Origin: PFL25 sp046260155
GTDB taxonomy: Bacteria; Chloroflexota; Anaerolineae; Anaerolineales; UBA4823
NCBI GenBank assembly: GCA_046260155.1
Contig: JBJYXV010000032.1
Span: 44,155-108,154 of the forward strand
Length of the DNA: 64,000 nt
Direction of reading: 5' to 3'
Part shown: positions 9,617 through 18,527 of the stretch, one piece after another
Layout: every line of letters begins with the position of its first letter
Numbering within the stretch: the first letter of the stretch is position 1
Program-made: the position numbers and the translations under genes
The notes under the pieces: generated by a model
The model's input: the letters and a program-made list of their open reading frames with translations, nothing else
What the model was told of the DNA's origin: nothing
The model's database searches: none

Positions 9617-9805
9617 ATGGAAGATAGATATTCACCTTTGTGGGCTGGTTTGACGGTCATCGCAGGATTTGTGGTTGGTATTTGTTCTTTCCTGGCTGGA
9701 CTGCTGGCCATCTTTAATGAGTATAACTACATTGGAGCAGGGCTGTGCTTTCTGGCTTCTGCGATTATCTTTGGTTTAATGTCAAATTCCATTTTCCGCA
9801 AGTAA
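9617..9805 (+). CDS. Small two-segment membrane protein
   Basis: A 62-residue protein with two hydrophobic segments (about residues 8-30 and 38-57) joined by a short NEYNYIG loop, ending in a basic FRK tail. A strong ribosome binding site (CAGGAGG) lies 6 bases before the ATG, which is the main reason to call it a real gene. No family is recognised. It is not tightly linked to either neighbour. Confidence 0.7.
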   Translation: MEDRYSPLWAGLTVIAGFVVGICSFLAGLLAIFNEYNYIGAGLCFLASAIIFGLMSNSIFRK

Positions 9806-10234
9806 TGTAACAAGAATTCTGTTGGATTTTAACCTTGCTTGTGATGCAAATATCAACGGTTGTTTTCCGTTTGCAAGAACTTCGATAGCAAGGAAGGACT
9901 TAATTTCCTCCATTTCATAAACGCCGATTATTCCAAGCTGGTTTATCTGGAGAAAATCTTACCCAGAATTAATACACTGAAACAAACCGGGGGTAATCTT
10001 GATCAATTCTTTTCTTTATCCAGGATTTTCCCTAGCTGCTAAGAGAATCGGATTGAGTTTTCTTTTAACGTTTATAATTCAATTCAAAGATGACCATTGA
10101 AACCTCACACACCTGGCATTAATTCTACCGATTAGAAACCATAGAAATCAATATGCTCGCTTCAAAAAAGCCGAAACCATACAAAACTCGAATAGCTGTA
10201 ATAATATTAACCAAATACCAATAAAGGATCATTA
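9806..10234. other. Gene-free interval upstream of the oligoendopeptidase gene
   Basis: No convincing gene was seen in these 429 bases. A 60-codon open frame at 9860-10042 has no ribosome binding site and its composition does not look like protein. The segment is AT-rich, with a TATAAT at about 10071 but no well-spaced -35 element. It probably holds the promoter of the downstream peptidase gene. Confidence 0.5.
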
Positions 10235-12046
10235 ATGACCGACAATCATCTTCCCCACTGGGACCTGAGCAATGTGTACCCGGGGCTTGATTCCCCTGAA
10301 TTCGAGAGCGCTTTTCAAGACCTGAGCGAATTGATTGATGCTCTGGAGACTTTCATTGATCAAAACCAGATTAATCGCCACTCGGTTAACCTGGAAAATG
10401 ATCTCTCAGTACGAGGCAGTCAAATCTCCCAGCTGATCGAGCAGCTCTCGGATGCCTATACGCAGGTCTACACGTTGAGAAATTATATTGATTCGTTCAC
10501 ATCCACCGATTCCTACGACACCGTCGCCACGCGCCTCTATTCCATGGTTCAATCCCAGGTCATACGTATCCAGGCGGCGGAGAAATTGTTCGCGGGTTGG
10601 CTGGGAATTCTCAGGAAACAGCTAGATGAGATCACTAAACTCAATCCAATTGCAGAAGCTCATGCCTTCTACCTCCAAGAATCTGCCCAGCAAAGCCAGT
10701 ACTTGATGAGTGATCCGGAAGAAGAACTGGCAATCCAGCTCTCGCTGAGCGGGATCCGCGCCTGGGGGAAACTGCAGAAAACGGTCACTTCACAGCTGGT
10801 CATTGAATTTGAATTGGATGGCGAGCAGAAATCTTACCCACTGCCTGCTCTCCAAAATATTCGCCGTGCCGATCCCGATCCCGGGGTGCGCCGGCGAGCC
10901 TTCACCGCTGAAATAAAGGGTCTTGAGGGAGTCCGGGAATCACTGGCAGCCTGCTTGAATGGCGTCACGGGATCTAACATCGTCGTCAACGAGCGCAGGC
11001 ACCGGGAAGACACACTCCACCATGCATTGGACACAGCCCGTATCGATCGTGAAACCCTCGAAGCCATGCTCGCAGCAATGCAAGCCTCCTTTCCAGCATT
11101 TCGTTCTTATCTGCACCAGAAAGCCCGCCGGCTCGGAAAAGAATCTCTCGCCTGGTGGGACCTGTTTGCTCCCGTTAGCCAGAACAATCGCCTTTATACT
11201 TGGCCAGAGGCACGCGACTTTGTGATCGAAAATTTTGAGACCTTCTCGCCCGATCTCGCTTCTTTTGCCAGGCATGCTTTTGATCACGATTGGATCGATG
11301 CAGAACCACGCGATGGAAAACGCGGCGGGGCTTTCTGTATGCGTATCCCCGGAGTCGAAGAATCCAGGGTTTTGTGCAATTTTGACGGTTCTCTTGACCA
11401 GGTTTCCACCATTGCCCATGAACTGGGTCATGCTTACCACATCGAATGCCAGCGAGGAAAAGATTTCCTGCAGTACATCACTCCCATGACACTTGCTGAA
11501 ACCGCATCAATATTCTGTGAGACGATTATTCTCGAAGCCGCATTAAATTCTACAGCCAGTCCTTCTGAAGAGCTGGCTATCCTGGAGACGATATTAATTA
11601 ACGACACCCAGCTGATCGTCGATATCAGCTCTCGCTTTTTATTCGAGCAAGAGGTCTATAAACGCCGCCAGGAAGCGGAGCTATCAGCAGATGAATTCTG
11701 CGAGATCCTCACCCACGCTCAGGTTGAGACTTACGGGAATGGATTAGATTCAAACCATCTCCACCCATATATGTGGGCCTGGAAGCCGCACTATTACCGG
11801 GAAGACATCGCTTTTTATAATTTTCCCTACGCATTCGGACTGCTCTTCAGCACCGGCTTGTATGCAATTTACAAACAACGCGGCCAGGATTTTGTACCCC
11901 AACTTAAGGATTTGCTTGCTAGTACTGGCTCTGCGGATGCTGCCGATCTCGCAGCGCGCTTCGAGATCGATATTCGGACTGTTGAGTTCTGGGAAGATAG
12001 TTTGGAAATTATCAGGCAGCGAATTGAACGCTACAAAGCGACCTAA
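10235..12046 (+). CDS. pepF: Oligoendopeptidase F-type zinc metallopeptidase (M3 family)
   Basis: A cytoplasmic M3-family peptidase of 603 residues, the usual length. It cleaves short peptides. The gluzincin motif HELGH is at residues 395-399, giving two zinc ligands and the catalytic glutamate. The downstream glutamate in TLAETASIFCE supplies the third ligand. The N-terminal half is helical, as in PepF. The conserved C-terminal HPYMWAWKPHYY and FYNFPYAFG motifs, typical of the clade, line the substrate cleft. There is no signal peptide. The gene appears to be transcribed alone. Confidence 0.93.
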   Translation: MTDNHLPHWDLSNVYPGLDSPEFESAFQDLSELIDALETFIDQNQINRHSVNLENDLSVRGSQISQLIEQLSDAYTQVYTLRNYIDSFTSTDSYDTVATRLYSMVQSQVIRIQAAEKLFAGWLGILRKQLDEITKLNPIAEAHAFYLQESAQQSQYLMSDPEEELAIQLSLSGIRAWGKLQKTVTSQLVIEFELDGEQKSYPLPALQNIRRADPDPGVRRRAFTAEIKGLEGVRESLAACLNGVTGSNIVVNERRHREDTLHHALDTARIDRETLEAMLAAMQASFPAFRSYLHQKARRLGKESLAWWDLFAPVSQNNRLYTWPEARDFVIENFETFSPDLASFARHAFDHDWIDAEPRDGKRGGAFCMRIPGVEESRVLCNFDGSLDQVSTIAHELGHAYHIECQRGKDFLQYITPMTLAETASIFCETIILEAALNSTASPSEELAILETILINDTQLIVDISSRFLFEQEVYKRRQEAELSADEFCEILTHAQVETYGNGLDSNHLHPYMWAWKPHYYREDIAFYNFPYAFGLLFSTGLYAIYKQRGQDFVPQLKDLLASTGSADAADLAARFEIDIRTVEFWEDSLEIIRQRIERYKAT

Positions 12047-12190
12047 TTATTTATCCTGCTGATTGAATATATCCGTAAAAAAAGTTCTGGTATGATCGAG
12101 CTGGAATGGTGCAAAATCAACCTCATTTAACCCGCTGAGAAATATTATTACAAGCAATCCCTCTGTCGATAAAAATACATACGAGCGAAA

Positions 12191-12859
12191 ATGTTAAAAA
12201 GATTTGAACAGATTGCAGATCCTAAGAATACCCGCCCTTACACCTTGGCAGAGGAGATAATTCACAGCATTACCCACGGTATCGGAACCGGTTTAAGCAT
12301 TGCTGGATTGATTATTTTGGTGGTTCTGGCGGTGCTGAATGGCGATGTGTACCAGATCATTGGCTTCACCATATTTGGCGCTTCCCTGGTCCTCTTATAT
12401 CTTGCCTCTACGCTTTACCACGGGTTTCAACAGCCGCGTGTAAAGCGGATTTTCAAAATATTCGACCACTCAGCGATCTATTTACTGATCGCTGGTTCTT
12501 ACACACCCTTCTTACTAGTCGCCATTCGCGGTACAACTGGCTGGATCTTGCTGGTCGTGGTCTGGTTGATTGCATTAATCGGAATTACGATGAAAGTGCT
12601 TTTCATCGATCGTTTCCAGGTATTGTCCGTTTTTTCCTACCTGCTGATGGGATGGCTGTGTGTTTTCGCATTCCAGGAAATGATGGCCAACATTCCCATT
12701 GGTGGGATCATCTGGCTTGCTGCGGGTGGTATCCTTTATACAGTCGGAGTCATCTTCTACGCCCTGCAGAAAATTCCATATATGCATGCCGTGTGGCATT
12801 TCTTCGTCCTTGGCGGCAGTTTATGCCACTATTTCTCGGTATTATTTTTCCTCGCATAA
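12191..12859 (+). CDS. Hemolysin III / PAQR family membrane protein (YqfA-like)
   Basis: The 222-residue protein has seven hydrophobic segments and the signature residues of the PAQR/hemolysin III family: EEIIHSITHGIG near the N-terminus, STLYHGF, FDHSAIYLLIAGSYTPF, and HAVWHFFVLGGSLCHY at the C-terminus. The conserved Ser, Asp and three His are thought to form a metal-dependent amidohydrolase-like site. In bacteria its physiological role is unclear; effects on membrane energetics have been proposed. It ends 44 bases before the next gene and may be co-transcribed with it. Confidence 0.92.
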   Translation: MLKRFEQIADPKNTRPYTLAEEIIHSITHGIGTGLSIAGLIILVVLAVLNGDVYQIIGFTIFGASLVLLYLASTLYHGFQQPRVKRIFKIFDHSAIYLLIAGSYTPFLLVAIRGTTGWILLVVVWLIALIGITMKVLFIDRFQVLSVFSYLLMGWLCVFAFQEMMANIPIGGIIWLAAGGILYTVGVIFYALQKIPYMHAVWHFFVLGGSLCHYFSVLFFLA

Positions 12860-12903
12860 ACCAGAGCTGCACCACTTTTTTTCTCCCCGTCGAACAAAAA
12901 AAG

Positions 12904-14496
12904 ATGAAAATACTCCGTAAAAATTTCATCCTCTACCCATTTCTGTTTGGTCTCTACCCGGTCCTTGCACTGATCGCACATAACGCCAGGGAGATGGAAT
13001 TTTTATCAGGGTCCCGCGCAATTATTGGTTCTTTTTTATTAACCTTCTTCCTCTATGTGATCATTCTATTATTGATCCGTAATCCTGAAAAATCAGCCCT
13101 GCTTACCTCGACTATAATCCTGCTCTTCTACACATATGGACATATCAACCTCCTAGCTCGAGATTGGACCATCATTGGCTCCAGCATCGGACGCCATCGA
13201 GTCCTGCTGCCAGTGTATCTCGTCATCATCATTCTGGCCACCTGGTTAATCCTGCGCACCAGGCGGGATTTATCTGCCAGCACCCGCTTTATCAATGCCT
13301 TTGCACTGATCCTACTTTTCTTCCCTCTCTACCAGGTTGCTGCCAGCCAGATAGAGCAGTACCGCGCCGAACAAACTCAGGCAACATATTCGCAGGATAG
13401 AAATCTGGTCAAGATCAGTCAGAATTCCATACCGCCCGATGTGTACTACGTCATTTTGGATAGCTACCCGCGCGGCGATTTTATCAATCAATACCTGGAT
13501 TCCAATAACGATGCATTTCTAGAGGCTTTAGAAGAAAGGGGATTCTTCGTTGCTCACTGTTCACAATCAAATTACTCTGATACACGTTTTTCCCTGGCTT
13601 CTACTTTGAACATGGAATACCTGGATGGTGGTGAAGATCTGCCTGAAGTTGTTCTTTCAGGAACCACGCTTGACAGCATGATCCGCTTAAGCGAAGTCGA
13701 ACAAAATTTCGCCAATCTGGGATATACCATCCTCACTTTTGAGTCAGGATACAAGTGGCTGCGCTGGGAGCTGGCAGATCACCAGCTGAAACCTGCTCAG
13801 GACCGAGATTACCAGTTATCCAGCCTGGGATTAAATGATTTTGAACGCCTGCTGTTAGATACAACAGCAGTAAAATTTTTACTCGACCTGCCGGTATTAT
13901 TAACACCAGGCCAACTGGTTGGCTTCAACCAGATCCTTGATAACCCTCGCGCAGCTCACCGGGAACGAGTCATGTTTACTTTAGAACAGCTGCCTCAAAT
14001 CCCCGAAATTTTTCCATCGCCCAAATTTACCTACGCGCATCTCATTTTTCCCCACCCACCTTTTATTGTTGACGCTCAAGGGTCTCCGCTCCAAAATTCG
14101 CCCGCGAATGAACTCTCAGCTTATGCTGACCAGATTATCTACTTGAACAAGCGCCTGCTGGATATTATCGATTCCATACTTGAGAATTCAAACACCCCTC
14201 CCATCATCATCCTGCAGGGGGATCACGGGCCCACAATCGCTTACCAGGAACAGGGCATCGATCCTGCCCAACGTTTAGGAATTCTGAACGCCTATTACCT
14301 GCCCCCAAAGCAGGATCAAACCGCAGAAAAAGATACCAAGGCCGCAGAATCCCCGTACCAGGATATCTCTCCAGTGAATTCCTTCCGCCTGATCTTCGAT
14401 AAATACTTCAGTGGGGATTATGGTTTGCTCGAAGACCTGAGCATTCTCGGTCGCCAGAGCCCATACACCAAATTGGAATGCTCGTATTCTGATTGA
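12904..14496 (+). CDS. Membrane-anchored sulfatase/alkaline-phosphatase-fold protein
   Basis: The start is ATG 12904; an open extension upstream lies inside the preceding gene. The 530-residue protein has five hydrophobic segments (about 1-155), then an extracytoplasmic domain of the alkaline phosphatase superfamily. VYYVILDSYPRGDF supplies the first metal-binding Asp, NYSDTRFSLASTLNM the nucleophile region with Thr or Ser, and IILQGDHGP the second metal site. The layout resembles LTA-synthase-like or phosphoethanolamine-transferase-like proteins that modify cell-surface polymers, but the exact reaction is unknown. The next two genes form a set with it. Confidence 0.8.
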   Translation: MKILRKNFILYPFLFGLYPVLALIAHNAREMEFLSGSRAIIGSFLLTFFLYVIILLLIRNPEKSALLTSTIILLFYTYGHINLLARDWTIIGSSIGRHRVLLPVYLVIIILATWLILRTRRDLSASTRFINAFALILLFFPLYQVAASQIEQYRAEQTQATYSQDRNLVKISQNSIPPDVYYVILDSYPRGDFINQYLDSNNDAFLEALEERGFFVAHCSQSNYSDTRFSLASTLNMEYLDGGEDLPEVVLSGTTLDSMIRLSEVEQNFANLGYTILTFESGYKWLRWELADHQLKPAQDRDYQLSSLGLNDFERLLLDTTAVKFLLDLPVLLTPGQLVGFNQILDNPRAAHRERVMFTLEQLPQIPEIFPSPKFTYAHLIFPHPPFIVDAQGSPLQNSPANELSAYADQIIYLNKRLLDIIDSILENSNTPPIIILQGDHGPTIAYQEQGIDPAQRLGILNAYYLPPKQDQTAEKDTKAAESPYQDISPVNSFRLIFDKYFSGDYGLLEDLSILGRQSPYTKLECSYSD

Positions 14497-14586
14497 ATCA
14501 CCATTTCCGCAGCTCGTGATTCCAACTTAAACATTCCCCAAGCGCTTATAATATCCCGGTAGCTATGTTTACTATTGGAGGTTTCC

Positions 14587-14814
14587 ATGCACAACGTAAT
14601 TGTTTTGTTCTTCGAAATATCTGGCGGACTGTTGTTGCCTCTCGCCCGGCAGCAAGCCTACCTGGACCCGGGTTCAGGCTCCTATTTCGTTCAACTGCTT
14701 TTAGCCAGCCTGATGGGTGCTTTATTTGTACTGGGAGTCTACCGCAAAAAAGTCACTGATTTTTTCCGTAAATTATTTTCAAGAAACAAGCCGGATGACG
14801 ATCTTGACGAATAA
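14587..14814 (+). CDS. DPGSGS-motif small membrane protein
   Basis: A 75-residue protein. The ATG at 14587 follows a GGAGG ribosome binding site by 6 bases; a TTG at 14575 overlaps that site and is not used. The first hydrophobic stretch looks like a signal or anchor segment, then AYLDPGSGSYFVQLLLASLMGALF forms the second segment, and the tail is basic then acidic. From memory, small proteins with the DPGSGS motif recur next to sulfatase-like and methyltransferase genes in Chloroflexota and some other phyla, without known function. Its end overlaps the start of the methyltransferase gene by 20 bases. Confidence 0.8.
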   Translation: MHNVIVLFFEISGGLLLPLARQQAYLDPGSGSYFVQLLLASLMGALFVLGVYRKKVTDFFRKLFSRNKPDDDLDE

Positions 14815-16189
14815 CCAGATCCTCCCTGCATCCTTCCGCGATCCAGCTGGTTTCCTGTATACGCAAGGAACAAATCTATTTCGGCAGATAAATCCAGCTG
14901 GATATGAGGATTATTTCACCGGGATTAATTCCGGGCTCTACCAGGATTTAACGGACCGCGGGTGGCTGGTCTCCCATAAAGAGCTAACACAATACGATCA
15001 AGAATCCCCACCTGAAAAAATTATCATCAAACCTGAACAGATTCCGTTCATCTCCTATCCCTATGAATGGAGCTTCAGCCAGCTTAAAGCAGCTGCTCAC
15101 CTGACCTTGAAAATCCAAGCAGCAGCATTGGATAAAAATCTATCATTGAAGGATAGCTCTGCATACAACATCCAGTTCCTTCATGGAAAACCGGTTTTAA
15201 TTGATACCCTGTCCTTTGAACGCTACCAGGAGGGTGAACCCTGGACTGCTTATCGACAGTTTTGCCAGCATTTTCTCGCTCCACTAGCTTTGATGGCCTA
15301 TACAGACGTGCGGTTAAGCCAGCTGCTGCGTATTTATATCGATGGTATCCCTCTCGATCTGGCAAGCAAACTGCTGCCCCGCAAATCAAGTCTCAATTTT
15401 GGGATCAACATGCACATCCACCTGCACGCCAGATCTCAATCCCAGTATTCAACCAAAACGGTCAGCAGACAAACGGATCCGCGAAAAATGCATAAACACC
15501 AGTTGCAGGGCCTGGTACAGAACTTAGAATCCACGCTTGAGAAATTAACCTGGAAACCCGAACAAACTGATTGGGCGGAATATGAAAATTTCCACAATTA
15601 CTCTGCCGAATCTTTACAGCACAAGGAAGAATTGGTCAGCCAATACCTGGCGAAAACCAAATCTGCAGTGGTTTGGGATTTAGGAGCCAACACCGGCCAT
15701 TTCAGTCGCCTGGTAAGTAATATTCCAGTTGACACCATATCATTTGATATCGATCCTGGAGCTGTGGAGCTAAATTACCAGCGCATGGTTGAAGATAGCG
15801 ATAAACATCTTCTGCCACTGCTGATGGATTTATCCAACCCCAGCCCGGATTTGGGATGGATGCTCGAAGAGCGCGGTTCCTTTCTCAGACGCGGACCTGC
15901 GGATACCGTGATGGCGCTGGCACTAATCCACCACCTGGTCATTGGCAACAACGTTCCCCTGGCAAGCCTGGTCACTTTCTTTGCAGAGATATCTCATTAT
16001 TTGATCATCGAATTCGTCCCAAAAAGCGATCCTCAGGTGAGTAAATTGCTCCAGGTCCGTCGAGATATATTCACGGATTACAATCTCGAAACTTTTCTAT
16101 ACCAATTCAATACAAAATTCGATCTGCTAGCCGAAAACCAGATCAAAAACAGCCAGCGGACTCTTTTCCTTTTCAAGATCAAAGAATAA
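14795..16189 (+). CDS. NoeA-like class I SAM-dependent methyltransferase
   Basis: The start is ATG 14795, inside the end of the preceding gene, giving 464 residues. The N-terminal part (FRDPAGFLY, then PFISYPYEWSFSQLKAAA) matches the pattern of the nodulation-type NoeA methyltransferases. The C-terminal half has SAM motif I (VVWDLGANTGHF, about residues 292-303), an acidic residue after the second strand (SFDIDPGAVE), and ALALIHHL as motif IV-like. The substrate may be a surface glycan or lipid, judged from the sulfatase-fold neighbour, but this is inference. A hairpin at 16228 probably ends the transcript. Confidence 0.82.
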   Translation: MTILTNNQILPASFRDPAGFLYTQGTNLFRQINPAGYEDYFTGINSGLYQDLTDRGWLVSHKELTQYDQESPPEKIIIKPEQIPFISYPYEWSFSQLKAAAHLTLKIQAAALDKNLSLKDSSAYNIQFLHGKPVLIDTLSFERYQEGEPWTAYRQFCQHFLAPLALMAYTDVRLSQLLRIYIDGIPLDLASKLLPRKSSLNFGINMHIHLHARSQSQYSTKTVSRQTDPRKMHKHQLQGLVQNLESTLEKLTWKPEQTDWAEYENFHNYSAESLQHKEELVSQYLAKTKSAVVWDLGANTGHFSRLVSNIPVDTISFDIDPGAVELNYQRMVEDSDKHLLPLLMDLSNPSPDLGWMLEERGSFLRRGPADTVMALALIHHLVIGNNVPLASLVTFFAEISHYLIIEFVPKSDPQVSKLLQVRRDIFTDYNLETFLYQFNTKFDLLAENQIKNSQRTLFLFKIKE

Positions 16190-16227
16190 TTTCAATTCGG
16201 GTTTCAGCAGATCATCCAGTAACCATC

Positions 16228-16257
16228 CTGTAGAAGGTACCGAGTGATCTTCTACAG
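16228..16257 (+). terminator. Hairpin, probable terminator after the methyltransferase gene
   Basis: CTGTAGAAG and its exact reverse complement CTTCTACAG form a 9-bp stem around a 12-base loop, followed by TTTTC. It lies 38 bases after the methyltransferase stop. The T-run is short, so termination may be inefficient. Confidence 0.55.
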
Positions 16258-16341
16258 TTTTCAACACCACATTTCCAGCAGAACTAAATCACATAATTTA
16301 AGATGCAGGTATCCAGCATCTAAGAATTAATTTGGATCCTT

Positions 16342-16357
16342 TGGCCTGCATCTTGCA
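16342..16357 (+). promoter_or_regulatory. Sigma-54 (-24/-12) promoter candidate A
   Basis: TGGCCTGCATCTTGCA matches the sigma-54 consensus TGGCACG-N4-TTGCW at TGGC, at G seven and at TTGCA, with exact spacing. It lies 60 bases before the ATG of the lipoprotein gene. The right half also belongs to a 10-bp inverted repeat (AAGATGCAGG at 16300, CCTGCATCTT at 16345). Its proximity to rpoN and to two further matches supports it. Confidence 0.6.
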
Positions 16358-16416
16358 TATGTATTCCATCATCAAATCGCAGACTGAATATGTGGTTTAC
16401 TGGAATCGTATTTCCA

Positions 16417-16914
16417 ATGAACAATAAATTGATCTTCCTTCCGATCCTGGTTCTGCTGGCGTGGCTTGTCGCTGCCTGCTCAGGCTCCGATCTGCTTTCC
16501 GCTGCTCCAGAGAGGAACCCAGGTTCATCGCCAGCTGGCGATAAAGAGAGTATGAACTCCGTCAGTATCCCATCCAGCAGCCTGGTCGAACTTTCAGTTC
16601 AATCCTCGCCAGAAGGTATGTATGCGTTCAAAGGCCGGGTATTTGTTGCTTCCACACATCCCGCAAATAAGCGCTGGCAGCAGGCGGGCTGGCAGGTGGC
16701 CACCAAGGCAATTGTCACAGATGGCGATACGATACCTGAAGATTGTACGCTTTACCCTCACCAGGGCGTTGATAATCAATGGATCGGCAGCTGCGTTGGA
16801 AATATACTTATCCCGCAGGATGGCGCTGATCACATCGCAGTAATGCACACCAGCGAGGACGGTACTACTTCGCTGATCCAGGTAGCACCTCCACCAGTAA
16901 TGAACAGACCCTGA
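16417..16914 (+). CDS. Small predicted lipoprotein
   Basis: The 165-residue protein starts at ATG 16417 with a signal peptide of about 24 residues, ending in the lipobox LVAAC, so it should be lipidated and held outside the cytoplasmic membrane. The mature part has a Ser/Pro-rich linker followed by a small beta-rich domain with two Cys (DCTLYPHQGV and GSCVGNI). No family is recognised. An upstream in-frame ATG at 16390 would add nine residues ahead of the signal peptide and is less likely. A sigma-54 promoter match lies upstream, which would tie it to the regulon of the next gene. Confidence 0.75.
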   Translation: MNNKLIFLPILVLLAWLVAACSGSDLLSAAPERNPGSSPAGDKESMNSVSIPSSSLVELSVQSSPEGMYAFKGRVFVASTHPANKRWQQAGWQVATKAIVTDGDTIPEDCTLYPHQGVDNQWIGSCVGNILIPQDGADHIAVMHTSEDGTTSLIQVAPPPVMNRP

Positions 16915-16971
16915 GGCGATCCCCTAAAACAGACCTTGCATATCTGTAACCCCTGGTGTGCGGTTTTTATC

Positions 16972-17000
16972 TTGACAAGTCCCTGGATTGTCTAGATAAT
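16972..17000 (+). promoter_or_regulatory. Sigma-70-type promoter upstream of rpoN
   Basis: A perfect TTGACA (16972-16977) and GATAAT (16995-17000) are separated by 17 bases. This is the clearest housekeeping promoter in the window and would give basal expression of rpoN and the kinase and activator genes. Confidence 0.75.
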
Positions 17001-17027
17001 CATAGGCGGTATTGTTGTTTCTTGGGC

Positions 17028-17043
17028 GGGCATGAATCTTGCA
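17028..17043 (+). promoter_or_regulatory. Sigma-54 (-24/-12) promoter candidate B, before rpoN
   Basis: GGGCATGAATCTTGCA fits the -24/-12 pattern with GGCA, G seven and TTGCA in place; the first T is G. It lies 28 bases downstream of the sigma-70 promoter and 63 bases before the rpoN start, and would allow sigma-54 to raise its own synthesis. Confidence 0.5.
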
Positions 17044-17105
17044 CTCCTTGGTAAGACCAGATCAATTTTCCACCAATACAATACCATCCAAAGAGAAGTG
17101 ATAAC

Positions 17106-18527
17106 ATGCTTCAAACACGTTTAAGTCCCTCAACCCAGCTTCGCCCACTCACAACTGCCCATCTTGCCCAAACGATGGCATTAATCGAGTTATCTGCCGT
17201 CGAACTTGAACAAAAGGTCCAGGCAGAATTAGCCAAGAATCCAGCCCTTGAGGTAAAAGATACCCGGCGCTGTCCGGTCTGTAAGAAGCAGTATTCAGAG
17301 AATGGCCCGTGTCCACGTTGTCATCCGACCCAGACTCCTCGACCCGATCAACCGATAATATTTGTCTCCCCACGCTACGATTTTTCACCCCGCGGAAATT
17401 ATGAAGATCAGGATCGAGAGAGGGACCTGCAGCAAGCGCTGGACGACCTCCCCACTTATGTGCTGAAGCAAATAGCCCCTGAACTCCCAGTCGAAGATCG
17501 CAAGATTGCAGCTTACCTGCTCTCTAATCTTGATGAAGATGGGCTGCTGGAAACCCCGGTATTTGAAATTGCCCGCTACTTCCATGTACCTCCTTCCAGG
17601 GTGGAAAAAGTGATTTCTCTTATCCAGCACGCAGATCCGATCGGTGTTGGTTCAACATCACCGCAGGCAGCTCTGGTAGTGCAATTGGAAGTACTTGCTG
17701 AACGTCAGGAGGTCCCGGATGGTGCCGTGCTGGCGATAGAAGAAGGCCTTGACCTGCTCAGCCGCCACCAGTATAGTGAACTTGCTCGCAAGATCGATTT
17801 GCCTGTCCGCCAGGTGGAATCAATTTCCCAATTCATCATCGATAACCTGAACCCCTTCCCAGGACGTGCATTTTGGGGAGATATTCGTACAGGACAGAGC
17901 GAAACACCGACAGTATTCCACCAACCTGATGCAATCATCAGCCCAGTCGATGATTCGGAGGAAGCATCCCTGATGGTCGAAGTATTTTCGCCTTATGCGG
18001 GTATCCTTCGTGTAAATCCTCTATTTCGTCAGGCGATTCAACAGGTTTCAGAGAACAATACTGAGCAGTGGAAATCTGATCTCGGGCAGGCAGAGCTGCT
18101 GGTAAAATGTCTCCAGCAACGAACGACCACCATTGTTCGCCTGATGCGCAAACTGGCGATCATTCAGCGTGATTTCATCTTGAAGGGAGACCAGTACCTT
18201 CACCCACAAACCCGTGCAAATTTAGCTGAAGAGCTTGAGGTTCATGAATCCACGATATCCCGGGCCGTTTCCAATAAGTCCGTTCAGCTGCCGAATGGGC
18301 ACATCATCCCGCTCTCAAAATTTTTCGACCGCAGCTTGCAGGTTCGTACTGCCCTGAAACAAATTATTGACCAGGAAGAAACACCACTTAGTGATAGCAC
18401 AATATCCGAAATGCTGAACGAACAGGGTTATTCCGTTGCCCGGCGCACAGTAGCCAAATACCGGGCTATCGAAGGGATTCTCCCCTCCCATATGCGCCAT
18501 TCCCAATGCATGCCTGAGGCTACATGA
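17106..18527 (+). CDS. rpoN: RNA polymerase sigma-54 factor with Cys4 insertion
   Basis: Sigma-54 directs RNA polymerase to -24/-12 promoters and needs an ATPase activator to open DNA. The 473-residue protein has region I (residues 8-50, Leu/Gln-rich), the core-binding domain (about 110-310), a helix-turn-helix (LAEELEVHESTISRAVSNK) and the RpoN box ARRTVAKYR near 445-453. Between region I and the core-binding domain, where other sigma-54s have an acidic region II, it carries a zinc-ribbon-like Cys4 module at C56, C59, C69 and C72. Two promoter types lie upstream. Its stop overlaps the kinase start as ATGA (18524-18527), so the sigma factor, kinase and activator are made together. Confidence 0.96.
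   Translation: MLQTRLSPSTQLRPLTTAHLAQTMALIELSAVELEQKVQAELAKNPALEVKDTRRCPVCKKQYSENGPCPRCHPTQTPRPDQPIIFVSPRYDFSPRGNYEDQDRERDLQQALDDLPTYVLKQIAPELPVEDRKIAAYLLSNLDEDGLLETPVFEIARYFHVPPSRVEKVISLIQHADPIGVGSTSPQAALVVQLEVLAERQEVPDGAVLAIEEGLDLLSRHQYSELARKIDLPVRQVESISQFIIDNLNPFPGRAFWGDIRTGQSETPTVFHQPDAIISPVDDSEEASLMVEVFSPYAGILRVNPLFRQAIQQVSENNTEQWKSDLGQAELLVKCLQQRTTTIVRLMRKLAIIQRDFILKGDQYLHPQTRANLAEELEVHESTISRAVSNKSVQLPNGHIIPLSKFFDRSLQVRTALKQIIDQEETPLSDSTISEMLNEQGYSVARRTVAKYRAIEGILPSHMRHSQCMPEAT

Noticed and set aside
9824..9841. Possible sigma-54 promoter ending in TTGCT
   Set aside because: The TGG is one base too far from TTGC, breaking the strict spacing, and C is missing after GG.
9860..10042. A 60-codon open frame on the plus strand
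   Set aside because: No ribosome binding site, no hydrophobic or domain pattern, and AT-rich intergenic composition; probably chance.
10940..11440. A 166-codon open frame on the minus strand inside pepF
   Set aside because: It lies wholly opposite a well-supported M3 peptidase gene and its protein has no recognisable features.
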